From: Curtobacterium sp. MCLR17_036
GTDB lineage: Bacteria; Actinomycetota; Actinomycetes; Actinomycetales; Microbacteriaceae
Direction: 5' to 3'
Assembly (NCBI RefSeq): GCF_003234445.2
Contig: NZ_CP126269.1
Location: 186,001-250,000 of the forward strand
DNA length: 64,000 nucleotides
The translations under genes and the position numbers were made by a program. The notes beneath the pieces were generated by a model. The model was not told where the DNA came from and made no database searches. It saw only the letters and a program-made list of their open reading frames with translations. Positions 1 through 9,118 of the stretch are shown here, piece after piece (within the stretch, counting starts at the first letter, position 1; the number at the start of each line of letters is the position of its first letter).

Positions 1-1077
1 CACGCCGAGCTCGGCCTGGAGTACGACCTGGTGCTCGTCTCCGTCGCGACGAGCGAGCACGACGACCCCTTCCACACGCAGGGGCAGCAGGCCTGGGACG
101 ACGGGGACTTCCCCGGGATGGTGTCCGCCGCCGAGGAGCACGCCGACGCCCTCGGGTCGTACGTGTTCGACCGCTTCTCGGTGACGTCCGGCGGTCGGCC
201 CTGCACCGGCGAGCTCGACCCGACGATCACCGTCGACATGCAGGACGAGGTGCCCTACGCCGAGGTCACCGCCGACTTCACCTGTCCCGCGGCAGGGCAC
301 ACCGAGTCCGGGCACGTCGTCACCTCGACGCTGTTCCCCGACGACGAGTCCTTCGTGCGGGACACGAAGACCATCGTCACCTACGACGTCGACGCGAAGC
401 AGGGGTCGGCGACGCTCGACGCGTCGCAGCCGTCGTTCTCGACCGAGCAGTCGGCGGGGGAGCGCTTCTGGGAGTTCTTCCGCCTCGGCGCCGAGCACCT
501 GCTGTCCGGGATCGACCACATCCTGTTCCTCGTCGCGCTCATCGCCGGCTCCCGGCGCCTGCGCGAGGTCGTGTTCACCGCGTCGGCCTTCACCATCGCG
601 CACTCGATCACGTTCATCCTGGCCGCGCTCGGCGTGGTGAGCCCGCCGGCGATCGTCGTCGAGCCGCTCATCGCGCTGTCCATCGCGGCGGTCGCCGGCT
701 GGTACCTGTGGCGGCTCTGGCGACGCCGGTCGCGCGCCGACGAACTCGTCGTCGGCGAGCACGGGCACTTCTCGCTCGACCGCGCCGGGTGGACGCGGTT
801 GGCCGTGGTGTTCGGCTTCGGGCTCATCCACGGGCTCGGGTTCGCCGGTGCCCTCGGCATCCACGAGGCGTTCTCGTGGCAGCTGCTCGTGTCGCTGCTC
901 GTGTTCAACATCGGCATCGAGGCGGTGCAGCTCGCGATCATCGTGATCGTGTTCCCGCCGCTGTCGCTGCTGCGCCGGAAGGCCCACCGCGTCTCGCTCT
1001 GGGTGACGGGGGCCGTCACCGCCGGGGTGTTCGTGATGGGGATGATCTGGTTCGTCGAGCGGCTCGCTGCCGGCTGA
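1..1077 (+). CDS. HupE/UreJ-family membrane protein, 5' end outside window
   Basis: The reading frame is open from base 1, so the true start lies upstream. The part seen is an extracytoplasmic domain of about 150 residues followed by about six membrane segments. Membrane motifs are typical of HupE/UreJ-type proteins: GAEHLLSGIDHILF, FTIAHSITF, GFGLIHGLGFAGALG and FNIGIEAVQL, whose His, Asp and Glu residues are thought to bind metal in the Ni/Co-permease-like members. The family was named for hydrogenase and urease clusters, but no such genes are visible here, so the substrate is unknown. It ends at TGA with no clear terminator; the secreted phosphatase follows 129 bp later. Confidence 0.8.
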   Translation, partial: HAELGLEYDLVLVSVATSEHDDPFHTQGQQAWDDGDFPGMVSAAEEHADALGSYVFDRFSVTSGGRPCTGELDPTITVDMQDEVPYAEVTADFTCPAAGHTESGHVVTSTLFPDDESFVRDTKTIVTYDVDAKQGSATLDASQPSFSTEQSAGERFWEFFRLGAEHLLSGIDHILFLVALIAGSRRLREVVFTASAFTIAHSITFILAALGVVSPPAIVVEPLIALSIAAVAGWYLWRLWRRRSRADELVVGEHGHFSLDRAGWTRLAVVFGFGLIHGLGFAGALGIHEAFSWQLLVSLLVFNIGIEAVQLAIIVIVFPPLSLLRRKAHRVSLWVTGAVTAGVFVMGMIWFVERLAAG

Positions 1078-1206
1078 CCCCCGCGGCGCTGCGGTGACGT
1101 GAGCCGATCCGGGGCGAATCGACACTCAGCGTTCACCAAGGCGTTCAGCAGGCCATGCAGAGTCGCGTGTGCTGCACCAACCCCACGTTTCGAGAAACGG
1201 ACCACC

Positions 1207-3342
1207 ATGAGTCTCCTGTCCGGCGCCCCTTCGCGGCGCAGAACCACCACGCTCCGCATCGGCGGAGCGGTCATCGGGGCCGCGCTCATCGCGGGCGCCT
1301 CGGTGATCGGCACCGGGGCCGCCTCGGCGGCGCCGACCTCGCCCACCTCGAACATCTCGACGGGCGGCCCCATCCACATCCTGCTCGGCGTCGGCGCGAC
1401 CGAGAGCCAGCGCATCGCCTCGTGGTACTTCCCCACGAACGTCGCGCAGTCGCTCGAGATCCAGAAGACCGCCGACATGACCGGCGGCGTCTTCACCGAC
1501 GCGAAGCAGACCATCGCCGCGTCGAAGGCCGCGAACACCGCGGTCGACACGAGCACCACCGACTCGAACACGAAGAACCTGCCCGGCATCGCCGCCGAGT
1601 CCGGCTACATCAACGCGCACGCGACGATCTCGGACCTCGAGCCGAACACCTCGTACACGTACCACGTGGGTGCCGCCGACGGTTCGGCGTGGTCGGCGTC
1701 GTACACGTTCACCACGAAGAGCTTCTCCGGCGACTTCGACTTCCTGTTCTTCGGTGACCCGCAGATCGGTTCGTCGGGCTACGTCGACGACGACGGCGCG
1801 GGCTGGGCGAACACGCTCGACTACGCCACGAGCACCGAGCCGGACGCCGAGCTCCTGGTCTCCGGCGGCGACCAGATCGAGCACGCGAACAACGAGTACG
1901 AGTGGGGCGCCTTCGCGGACAGCAGCGACGTCCTGAAGCGCTACCCGTGGGCCTCGACCATCGGCAACCACGACGTCGGCGGCAAGGCCTACGAGCAGCA
2001 CAACCAGGTGCCGAACTCGCTCAAGGTCCCCGACTTCTACCCCGGTGGCAACTCGACCGCGAACTCCGGCGGCGACTACTGGTACATGTACAAGGGCGTC
2101 CTGTTCATCGACATCAACTCGAACGCCTACTCCGGCGGCTCGGACGCAGCGCACGTGAACTACGTCCGCGACGTCATCGAGCGCCACGGCGAGGACGCCA
2201 AGTGGACCGCGCTGGTCTACCACCACTCGATCTACTCGCCGGCCGACCACGCGAACGACAAGGACAACCAGCAGCGCCGGTTCGACTTCACCCGTGCGTT
2301 CTCGGACATGGGTGTCGACATCGTCCTGCAGGGCCACGACCACTCGTACTCGCGCAGCTACGCGATCAAGAACGGCAAGAAGGCCAACAAGAACGAGCAG
2401 CCCGCCGCTCCTGACGTCTTCTCCGGCCCCGGTGGCGTGATCTACATCACGGCGAACTCGGCCTCCGGCTCGAAGTACTACGACCTCACCACCCCGGACG
2501 CCACCCAGGGCGGTTACGGTGCCGACCCGCTCGACCCGACCGGCAAGCGCCACTTCGCCAACTCGGTCGAGAACCAGGAGCACGTCCGCACGTTCGTCAA
2601 GGTGTCCGTCACCGACGAGAAGCTGAACGTCGAGAACATCCGCGCCGGTGACTGCAGCACGCTGAACTCCGCCGTCGTGCACGGCAACGTGCCGGACTGC
2701 GGCGTCACGCTCCAGCCGACCGCCTCGGCCGACCCGGCGCCCATCGGCTCCACGGTCGACGCGTTCGACCTGCACGCCGAGCTCCCGGCGACCGCCACCA
2801 CCCTCGCCGTCTCGGCATCCGAGCAGACCTTCCGCACGGCGAAGCCGGTCACGGTCACCGCGACGGTCTCCGGCGGCATCGGCACCCAGCAGGGCACGGT
2901 GACGTTCTCGGACGGCAGCAAGGTCCTCGGTACCGCCGAACTGCAGGGCGGGAAGGCCAGCCTGGTCCTGCCGAGCACGCTCGCGGTCGGGAAGCACGCG
3001 ATCACGGCATCGTTCGTCAACGCCGACTCGACCTTCTCGGGCACCGACTCGAAGACGGCGAAGGCCACCTCGGTCACCGTCACGAAGGCCCCGTCGCGCA
3101 CCGCGATCAAGTACAGCGGCACGAAGGCGACCGTCCAGGTCAAGGCGACCGGCTTCACGGTCAACGGCACCGCCCGGATCTACCAGGGCACGAAGCGCCT
3201 GGCGACCGTCACCGTGAAGAACGGCAAGGTCACCACGACGATGCCGCTGAAGAAGGGCACGCACAAGCTGCACGCCGTCTTCGCCGGCACGAGCGAGCTC
3301 ACCGAGAGCTCCAGCCCGGTCGTCGCGGTGGTCGTCAAGTAA
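1207..3342 (+). CDS. Secreted purple-acid-phosphatase-like metallophosphoesterase with Ig-like repeats
   Basis: 711 residues from ATG 1207, which opens a classical signal peptide (arginine-rich n-region, cleavage probably after GAASA, residue 41); the frame extends upstream but without an export signal. Residues ~50-165 resemble the fibronectin-like N-domain of purple acid phosphatases. Residues ~180-400 carry the metallophosphatase motifs in order: FFGDPQ, SGGDQ, GNHD, YHHS and GHDHSYS, the di-metal ligands. Two Ig-like repeats follow (about 525-620 and 620-711), probably for wall or polymer attachment. Expected role is extracellular hydrolysis of phosphate esters; the substrate is not shown. 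It is monocistronic, closed by a strong hairpin. Confidence 0.9.
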   Translation: MSLLSGAPSRRRTTTLRIGGAVIGAALIAGASVIGTGAASAAPTSPTSNISTGGPIHILLGVGATESQRIASWYFPTNVAQSLEIQKTADMTGGVFTDAKQTIAASKAANTAVDTSTTDSNTKNLPGIAAESGYINAHATISDLEPNTSYTYHVGAADGSAWSASYTFTTKSFSGDFDFLFFGDPQIGSSGYVDDDGAGWANTLDYATSTEPDAELLVSGGDQIEHANNEYEWGAFADSSDVLKRYPWASTIGNHDVGGKAYEQHNQVPNSLKVPDFYPGGNSTANSGGDYWYMYKGVLFIDINSNAYSGGSDAAHVNYVRDVIERHGEDAKWTALVYHHSIYSPADHANDKDNQQRRFDFTRAFSDMGVDIVLQGHDHSYSRSYAIKNGKKANKNEQPAAPDVFSGPGGVIYITANSASGSKYYDLTTPDATQGGYGADPLDPTGKRHFANSVENQEHVRTFVKVSVTDEKLNVENIRAGDCSTLNSAVVHGNVPDCGVTLQPTASADPAPIGSTVDAFDLHAELPATATTLAVSASEQTFRTAKPVTVTATVSGGIGTQQGTVTFSDGSKVLGTAELQGGKASLVLPSTLAVGKHAITASFVNADSTFSGTDSKTAKATSVTVTKAPSRTAIKYSGTKATVQVKATGFTVNGTARIYQGTKRLATVTVKNGKVTTTMPLKKGTHKLHAVFAGTSELTESSSPVVAVVVK

Positions 3343-3357
3343 CCACCACGCACCAGC

Positions 3358-3389
3358 GAGGGCCCCGCGACCCCGGTCGCGGGGCCCTC
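3358..3389 (+). terminator. Hairpin terminator after phosphoesterase
   Basis: Perfect 15-bp inverted repeat (3358-3372 with 3375-3389) around a 2-nt loop, starting 16 nt after the stop codon. There is no U-tract, as is usual for very GC-rich actinobacteria. Confidence 0.75.
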
Positions 3390-3474
3390 GTGCGTGTCAC
3401 GGCCGGACCCGTGGTCCTCGTCGCTCCCCGTGCCGGCGAGTGTGCCACACCGCCCACGCCCTACAGTGGTGCGC

Positions 3475-4944
3475 GTGGAGGGACGGGGGAGCGGCGCCGT
3501 CCCGCACGCCGCCGGGGCCCTGCGCCGCGTGTTCGGCAGCGCGTGGTTCATCGGGCTCCTCGCGACGCTCGCGACCGCCGTCGGCAGTGGCGTCCCCTCG
3601 TACTGGAACGACGAGGCCGCGACGCTCCGGCTCGCCCGCCTGCCGGTCGCCGACATGCTGGCCTTCGTGCAGGAGAAGGACGCCGTGCACGTCGTGTACG
3701 CGCTGCTCGTGCACGGGTGGATCGCCGTCTTCGGCGAGTCCGAGGTCGCCGTCCGGGCGCCCTCGGCGATCGCGGTGGGGGTCGCCACCGCCGGGGTCGT
3801 CGTGCTCGTGCGCGAGCTCGGGCAGCCGCGGGCAGCCGTCGTCGCCGCGGTCGTCTTCGTCGTGCTGCCGCGGACGTCGTTCAACGGCACCGAGGCCCGC
3901 TCGTACGCCCTGACCACCGCGCTCGTCACCTGGGCGGCGGTGTGGGCGCTCCGCGCCGGACGTGACCGCGGCGCCGGGCGCTGGACCGTCTTCGCGGTGC
4001 TGACCGGGCTCGCGGCGGCCACGTTCGTGTACGCGCTGCTGCTCGTGCCGGCGTTCGTCGCGCTGGCGCTGCTGCACGGGCGCGTCGACCGTCGGCGGCT
4101 GGTGGCGCTCGCCGTCGCCGTCGCGGCCGCCGTCGTGATCGCGGCACCGGTCCTCGTCACCGCGGCGTCGCAGGGCTCGCAGGTCGGGTGGCTCGCGCAC
4201 CAGCCCGTGAACGCCTGGACCGTCCTGGTCGAACCGTTCGCCGCGCAGGCCTGGTGGCTCGCGGCCCTGCTGACCACGATCGTCGTGGTCGTCGGGGTGC
4301 GGCGAGCACGACGACCGTGGGCCGCACACCGCCGGACCGTCCTGGTGCTGGCGCTCTGGCTGCTGCTGCCCGGAGCGGTGCTCGTCCTCGGCAGCCTGCT
4401 CGTGACGCCGGCCTACACACCGCGGTACCTCAGCACGAGCACCCCCGCCGCGGCGGTCGTCGTCGGGCTGGCCGTTGCCGGGGTCCGGCGCACCGTCACG
4501 TGGGTGCTCCTGGCCGCGATGGTGCTCGCCGCGTCGCCGGCGCTCGTGACGATGCGCACCCCGCTCGGCAAGCCCGCGGGCACCGACCTGCGCGGCATGG
4601 CGCGGACGCTGCAGCACGAGGCACGGCCGGGGGACGGGTTCCTGCTCGCCGACCGCGGCACGGTGTCGCTCCGGCCGCGCGTGGCGCTCGCCGCGTACCC
4701 GGACGCCTTCGCCGGGCTCGACGACGTCGCGTACCGCGGGTCCTACCGGACGACGGGCAGCTACTCCGACCGGCTCGTCGGCACCGCGGCGCTGCGCGAC
4801 CGGCTGCGGTCCGAGCAGCGGGTGTGGCTCGTCGTGCCGGACGCGGGCGACCCGGAGCTGCGGGACGCACTCCGGGCCACCGGCTTCACCCCGGCGCACC
4901 GCGAACACGTCTCCGGGGCCGAGATCACGCTCTGGACCCGGTGA
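3475..4944 (+). CDS. GT39-type membrane glycosyltransferase
   Basis: 489 residues. Start GTG 3475 is preferred because a TACAGT box (3462-3467) lies exactly 7 nt before it, the leaderless spacing used by many genes here; the open frame runs further upstream without support. After the first membrane segment the motif SYWNDEAATLRLARLP carries the Asp-Glu pair typical of the first extracytoplasmic loop of PMT_2/GT39 enzymes, which transfer sugars from polyprenyl-phosphate donors. About nine to ten further hydrophobic segments follow, then a soluble C-terminal domain of ~140 residues. Acceptor unknown; likely cell-envelope glycosylation. Its stop is 18 nt from that of the convergent lipoprotein gene. 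Confidence 0.8.
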   Translation: MEGRGSGAVPHAAGALRRVFGSAWFIGLLATLATAVGSGVPSYWNDEAATLRLARLPVADMLAFVQEKDAVHVVYALLVHGWIAVFGESEVAVRAPSAIAVGVATAGVVVLVRELGQPRAAVVAAVVFVVLPRTSFNGTEARSYALTTALVTWAAVWALRAGRDRGAGRWTVFAVLTGLAAATFVYALLLVPAFVALALLHGRVDRRRLVALAVAVAAAVVIAAPVLVTAASQGSQVGWLAHQPVNAWTVLVEPFAAQAWWLAALLTTIVVVVGVRRARRPWAAHRRTVLVLALWLLLPGAVLVLGSLLVTPAYTPRYLSTSTPAAAVVVGLAVAGVRRTVTWVLLAAMVLAASPALVTMRTPLGKPAGTDLRGMARTLQHEARPGDGFLLADRGTVSLRPRVALAAYPDAFAGLDDVAYRGSYRTTGSYSDRLVGTAALRDRLRSEQRVWLVVPDAGDPELRDALRATGFTPAHREHVSGAEITLWTR

Positions 4945-4962
4945 CCGCCGAGCCTGCCGGAC

Positions 4963-5544
4963 TCACCGGTCGGCGTCGCGCACCAGGGTCTCGAGCACGC
5001 TCGCGTCCACCGGCCCGAGGATCCGGGCGCTGACCCGTCCGCGTCGGTCGAGCACGATCGTCGACGGGGTGGCGTTCGGCGCCGCCGAGCCCGAGAAGGC
5101 CAGCTGCACGGGCGCACCGTCGACGTCGAGCACGGTGTCGTAGGCGACGTCGTGCCGGCGGACGAACGACTCGGCGGTGCCGGCCGAGTCGCGGACGTTC
5201 ACGCCGAGGAACGCCGCGTGGTCGCGCTGCCGCGTGCTGACGTCGTTGAGGTCGGCCGCCTCGACCCGGCAGGGCACGCAGCCGGCGAACCAGAAGTTGA
5301 GCACGAGGGCCTTGCCGCGGAACTGCTCCGCGGTGACGGTGTGCCCCTGCAGGTCGCGGGTGGTGAACACGACGGGGTCGCCGCGGTGCGCCGCCGGGAA
5401 CTCGCTCACCGCACCGTTGCCGGACACGTAGTTCTTCGTGTCGCCGGCCCGGTACTGGCTGACCAGGCCGTCCGAGTCGGTGCACCCGGCGAGCAGCGCG
5501 GCTGCCGCGACGACGGCGAGCACGGCGACCGGACGGATCCTCAT
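4963..5544 (-). CDS. TlpA/ResA-like thiol-disulfide lipoprotein
   Basis: 193 residues. The N-terminus is a lipoprotein signal with lipobox LLAGC. The thioredoxin-like domain has the redox motif AGCVPCR after NFWF, and the cis-Pro region NATPSTIVLDRRG. Known family members reduce or oxidise extracytoplasmic thiols, for example in cytochrome c maturation or protein folding; no ccs genes are nearby, so the partner is unknown. The ATG is leaderless: TAGGAT (5551-5556 on the complement) then 6 nt then ATG. Confidence 0.88.
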   Translation of the reverse strand: MRIRPVAVLAVVAAAALLAGCTDSDGLVSQYRAGDTKNYVSGNGAVSEFPAAHRGDPVVFTTRDLQGHTVTAEQFRGKALVLNFWFAGCVPCRVEAADLNDVSTRQRDHAAFLGVNVRDSAGTAESFVRRHDVAYDTVLDVDGAPVQLAFSGSAAPNATPSTIVLDRRGRVSARILGPVDASVLETLVRDADR

Positions 5545-5685
5545 GCCGTCATCCTAGGTCGCCCTGCACCCCGCGGCGTCGGTCGAAGTGCGGACTGGTG
5601 TGCCCCTCGAACGGGGGGCGATGATGCTGTCCAGTTGCACACCGCAACGGGTCAGGTCCCGCTCCACCCCGACAGAGGAGTCGTC

Positions 5686-6417
5686 ATGCAGAAGCCCATC
5701 GTCGCCGCGTTCGCGGCGCTCGCCGTCGTCACCGCCGGCGTGCTCACCGCCGCACCCGCATCGGCCCTGCCCGCGAGCACGAAGGTCGTCGGCGGCGAGA
5801 AGGCCCCGACCACCTCGTGGGCCGTGCAGCTCGAGGCCTCCGGCGGGTCCATCCCCTCCGGCTACGTCAGCAACTGCACCGGCGAGCAGATCAACGCCTC
5901 GTGGATCCTCACGGCCCGGCACTGCATCGACGGCATCGGCGCGATGAACGTCTACCACTCCAACTCCACGACCAACCGGGGCACGGCCGTCGCCGTGGAC
6001 CGCGTGAGCGCCTCGCCCGCCGGTGACATCGCGCTCGTGCACCTGCGCACCACGTACGCGCTCTCCACCTACGCACCGCTCGACCTCACCGCGACCGCCA
6101 AGTCGAGCGGGACCGGGACCATCCAGGGCTACGGCCTCCGCGCGAACGCGACGCAGTCCGACGGCCTGTACCAGGCGACCGTCTCGCTCACCGGCGCGAG
6201 CACCGACGCGTACAGCGGCCGTGCCCAGCACCTCACCGGCGTGACCGGGGCCTCGAACCACGGCGATTCCGGCGGCCCGCTGCTCGTCAACGGCAAGGTC
6301 GTCGCGGTCTGCTCGACGGGCGACAGCGCCGACCCCGGCGCGAACACCAAGGCCGGCTCCAACTACGCCCTGCTGTCGCAGGCCTCGTCCTGGATCCGCA
6401 CCACGGCCGGCGTCTGA
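5686..6417 (+). CDS. Secreted trypsin-like (S1) serine protease
   Basis: 243 residues from ATG 5686, preceded by GAGGAG at 6-nt spacing; the longer open frame upstream lacks a signal. Residues 1-28 form a signal peptide ending PASA. The mature enzyme starts near KVVGGEKAP, resembling the chymotrypsin-fold N-terminus (VVGG) with little propeptide. Catalytic residues are visible: His in TARHC, Asp in GDIALVHL and Ser in NHGDSGGPLL. Four cysteines can form the two usual disulfides. Acts outside the cell; substrate unknown. Monocistronic. Confidence 0.92.
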   Translation: MQKPIVAAFAALAVVTAGVLTAAPASALPASTKVVGGEKAPTTSWAVQLEASGGSIPSGYVSNCTGEQINASWILTARHCIDGIGAMNVYHSNSTTNRGTAVAVDRVSASPAGDIALVHLRTTYALSTYAPLDLTATAKSSGTGTIQGYGLRANATQSDGLYQATVSLTGASTDAYSGRAQHLTGVTGASNHGDSGGPLLVNGKVVAVCSTGDSADPGANTKAGSNYALLSQASSWIRTTAGV

Positions 6418-6426
6418 ACCAGGTGA

Positions 6427-6470
6427 CGGACAGGAGGCGCGGGGCGGGCCCGCACCGCGCCTCCCGTCCG
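6427..6470 (+). terminator. Hairpin terminator, ACAGGAGGC family
   Basis: 10-bp perfect stem (6433-6442 with 6455-6464), extended by 4 bp after one mismatch, between the convergent protease and membrane-protein genes. The core ACAGGAGGCGCGG is shared with hairpins near 46.5 kb, and in variant form near 19.0 and 50.0 kb. Confidence 0.75.
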
Positions 6471-6483
6471 GCACCACGTGCGT

Positions 6484-7086
6484 TCAGGGCCCTGGCTGGT
6501 CCACCTGGGGCGGGTCGTCGACGACGCTGGCGGCCCCCGCCTTGTCCAGGGTGCCGGGGAAGTTGAAGCGGGCGAACGTGCCCTTCGGATCGTAGGGACT
6601 CGACGGCCGGGTGATGGACGAACCGGCGATGAGGGCGAGCAGCGCATCGCGGCGCTCACCGGTGATGGCGGGTTCTCGGCCCTCGCGGACGAGCAGGGAG
6701 ACCTTGCGGCCGCGACGCCTGCCGAACCGCAGCGAGAGCATGTCCGGCTCGTTGTTCGTGAACGGGTCGAGCTCCGCCACGTCCACGTCGGAGAACGCGA
6801 GGGTCCGCCCGCGCATCCGGACCCGCTGTCGCCCGACGTCGATCGCGAAGGGACGCGTCTGCAGCAGCACGAGGCCCCACAGCGCCGCGAGGAACAGACC
6901 GGTCCCGGCGAACCAGATCGGCACGGCGATCCACCCCCACGTCTGGAAGGGGGTCTCGCCGCCCCTCGAGAGGAACGCGCTCGCCGTGCCGATGACCAGG
7001 ACGAGCGGAACCGCACGGCGGAAGCGTGCACGGAAGACCCGTCGCTTCGGCTCGTCGTCGAACTCGACCCAGTGCGCCTCCGTCAC
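6484..7086 (-). CDS. Membrane protein with PH-like C-terminal domain
   Basis: 200 residues, function not recognised. An N-terminal cytoplasmic stretch leads into two membrane segments (~25-45 and ~57-77), then a soluble beta-rich region with RPFAIDVGRQRVRMRGR, typical of bacterial PH-like domains, and a Pro/Gly-rich tail. GTG 7086 is chosen because TACGGT (7094-7099 on the complement) lies 7 nt upstream, a leaderless arrangement. Divergent from the next gene; the two may share regulation. Confidence 0.7.
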   Translation of the reverse strand: MTEAHWVEFDDEPKRRVFRARFRRAVPLVLVIGTASAFLSRGGETPFQTWGWIAVPIWFAGTGLFLAALWGLVLLQTRPFAIDVGRQRVRMRGRTLAFSDVDVAELDPFTNNEPDMLSLRFGRRRGRKVSLLVREGREPAITGERRDALLALIAGSSITRPSSPYDPKGTFARFNFPGTLDKAGAASVVDDPPQVDQPGP

Positions 7087-7093
7087 GCCCTGC

Positions 7094-7140
7094 ACCGTAC
7101 CCCGGTGTGCCAGTGGATGAGGAGTCCTCGTGGGTACGGT
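7094..7140. promoter_or_regulatory. Divergent pair of leaderless promoters
   Basis: TACGGT on the complement at 7094-7099 serves GTG 7086, and TACGGT on the plus strand at 7135-7140 serves ATG 7148. Both are spaced 7 nt from the start codon, leaving no room for a Shine-Dalgarno site. I see no clear -35 element. Confidence 0.6.
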
Positions 7141-7147
7141 CCGGGTC

Positions 7148-7735
7148 ATGATCGCCCTCGTCGTCGTCGGTGCCGTCCTGCTCGTCTCGATCGTCGTGAT
7201 CGTCATCGAGGCCCGTGTGATGCGCAAACCACAGGCCGAGCGGTCCGAGCGGGAGCAGCGGTTCCTGCGCGCCGACCGAGCCGTCGCTCGTGGGTACCAG
7301 ACGTACGGGCGCTCCGTCGCCCCGTGGGTCGCGGTCGGCGGTGCCGTGCTCGGCCTGCTCGTCACCATCCCGTTCTGGCTCGAGGGCCGGGTCGGTCCGG
7401 CACTGGGCCTGACGGTGCTCTTCGTCGTCCTCGGTGGCGGCATGCTCCTGTTCTGGGTGACCGTGCTCCGCCACCGAGGGCCCGGCAGTGCCTGGCGCCA
7501 GCGCGAGGACGAGCGCACCGCCGCAGCCGACGCCGCCGGCCGGCCGCGCTGGTTCGTCAGTGTCAAGGCCGGGTGGTGGCTGTCCGCTGCGATGACCGCG
7601 TTCGGCCTCGTGTTCCTCGTCACGCCGATGGCCACCGGCGGCGAGGTCCCCGTCGCCGGGATCATCGTCACCGCCGTCGGACTCCTGTTCCTCGTGCTCA
7701 CTGTCGTCCAGCAGCGCGCCGAAGCGCGACGCTGA
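7148..7735 (+). CDS. Five-segment membrane protein of unknown function
   Basis: 195 residues from ATG 7148, placed by the TACGGT box 7 nt upstream; an in-frame GTG 18 nt earlier lies before the promoter box. One N-terminal membrane segment, a charged loop of ~40 residues, a hairpin of two segments, another charged loop and a final pair of segments. No recognisable catalytic motif. Divergent from the PH-like membrane protein. Confidence 0.7.
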   Translation: MIALVVVGAVLLVSIVVIVIEARVMRKPQAERSEREQRFLRADRAVARGYQTYGRSVAPWVAVGGAVLGLLVTIPFWLEGRVGPALGLTVLFVVLGGGMLLFWVTVLRHRGPGSAWRQREDERTAAADAAGRPRWFVSVKAGWWLSAAMTAFGLVFLVTPMATGGEVPVAGIIVTAVGLLFLVLTVVQQRAEARR

Positions 7736-7770
7736 ACACGCGTTCACGAACGACGACGACAGTGGGCGGC

Positions 7771-8658
7771 ATGAGCCAGTACGACAAGCGCGATCCGAAC
7801 ACCCTCTACCCGGCCCCTCCGTACCCGGAGCAGGAGCAGTCGCTCCCCGGAGCCGCCTGGAAGATGGACCCGAAGCCCGACCATGGCGAGGAGAGCTACG
7901 TCGGCCTCGGCCGGCTGAAGGGCTTCCGCGGCATCGTGACCGGCGCCGACTCCGGCATCGGCCGTGCCGCCGCGATCGCGCTGTCGCGCGAGGGCGCCGA
8001 CCTGGTGCTGTCCTACCTGCCCGACGAGCAGGAGGACGCCGAGCAGGTCCGAGACCTGCTCGAGTCCGAGGGTCGTCGCGCCGTGCTGTTCCCCGGTGAC
8101 ATCGCCGACGAGCAGTACTGCAAGGACCTCGTGCAGAAGGGCGTCGACGAGCTCGGCGGTCTCGACACGCTCGTCATGGTCGCCGGCCGCATGGACAGCA
8201 ACGACGACATCCTGACGCTCGACACCTCGATGTTCGACTCCACCTTCAAGACGAACATCTACTCGCTGTTCTGGCTGACCAAGGCTGCCGTGCCGCACCT
8301 GGAGCCCGGCTCGACCATCGTCACCACCGGCTCGATCCAGGCGTCGACCCCGTCCGCCGACAAGATCGACTACGCCGTCTCGAAGGGCGCGATCAAGCTC
8401 TTCACCGAGGCCGTCGCCCAGCAGCTCGCCCCCAAGGGCATCCGCGTGAACTCGGTCGCCCCCGGCCCCGTGTGGACCCCGCTGCAGCCCGGCTCGGACG
8501 ACGCCCAGACCGTCGCGCACTTCGGCGAGGGTTCGCCGTTCGGCCGCCCCGGCCAGCCCGCCGAGCTCGGTGCCGCCTACGTGCACCTGGTCAGCCCGGA
8601 GTCGAGCTACCAGTCCGGCTCCACCATCACGATCGCCGGCGGCACCCCCGCCTTCTGA
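7771..8658 (+). CDS. General-stress SDR oxidoreductase (YhdF/YghA/GsiB-like)
   Basis: 295 residues. A hydrophilic N-terminal extension (~50 residues, with YPAPPYPEQEQ and PDHGEESY) precedes the Rossmann fold, as in the stress-induced SDR subgroup. Nucleotide motif TGADSGIGRAAA; catalytic Ser in TTGSIQ, Tyr-Lys in DYAVSKGA. The usual NNAG motif is VMVAGR here, a departure at a structurally important Asn. Substrate unknown. A paralogue lies at 45573-46472. A Dabb-domain gene follows 84 nt downstream, perhaps in the same transcript. Confidence 0.85.
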   Translation: MSQYDKRDPNTLYPAPPYPEQEQSLPGAAWKMDPKPDHGEESYVGLGRLKGFRGIVTGADSGIGRAAAIALSREGADLVLSYLPDEQEDAEQVRDLLESEGRRAVLFPGDIADEQYCKDLVQKGVDELGGLDTLVMVAGRMDSNDDILTLDTSMFDSTFKTNIYSLFWLTKAAVPHLEPGSTIVTTGSIQASTPSADKIDYAVSKGAIKLFTEAVAQQLAPKGIRVNSVAPGPVWTPLQPGSDDAQTVAHFGEGSPFGRPGQPAELGAAYVHLVSPESSYQSGSTITIAGGTPAF

Positions 8659-8742
8659 TCTGGTCGGTCGGCCGGGCGCTCGTCCGGCCGACCGTCCGTC
8701 GCCGGTTCCTTCGTCCGTTCATCGTCTGTCCGAGGAGATCAC

Positions 8743-9060
8743 GTGTCCGCAGTGACGCACGTCGTGCTGGTCGAGTGGGACGGCGAGGACCGCTCGTCCG
8801 AGGCCTCGGCGCTCGCCCGAGACCACCTGACGCGCATCGACGGCGTCGACTCGGTGCAGGCCGGGCCCAGCGTGAGCACCGAGGGCAAGGAGGGCGGCTT
8901 CCACTGGATGCTCGTCGTCCGCTTCCTGGACCACGCGGCCCTCGACGCCTACCTGCCGCACCCGGAGCACCGGCCGGTCGCGGAGTTCATCGGCGGGGCC
9001 AGTGCGCGGGTCGTGGTCTTCGACGTGGAGGATGCGATCGGCGCCCCGACCCCGGTGTGA
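8743..9060 (+). CDS. Dabb (stress-responsive alpha/beta barrel) protein
   Basis: 105 residues, GTG start with GAGGAG 6 nt upstream. Begins THVVLVEWDGE and ends with HPEHRPVAEFIGG, the His-containing motif that marks the dimeric ferredoxin-like Dabb fold. Some relatives are small enzymes or stress proteins; no activity can be assigned. Follows the stress SDR in the same direction. Confidence 0.82.
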   Translation: MSAVTHVVLVEWDGEDRSSEASALARDHLTRIDGVDSVQAGPSVSTEGKEGGFHWMLVVRFLDHAALDAYLPHPEHRPVAEFIGGASARVVVFDVEDAIGAPTPV

Positions 9061-9118
9061 CCGATCAACCGTCTCCGGACGCTCGTCCTCGCCGTCTGGC
9101 GGTCAGGGCGGAGGAGAC

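Noticed and set aside
1126..3273. 715-codon frame antisense to the phosphoesterase
   Set aside because: Low-complexity Arg/Val/Asp composition and no motifs; shadow of the real gene.
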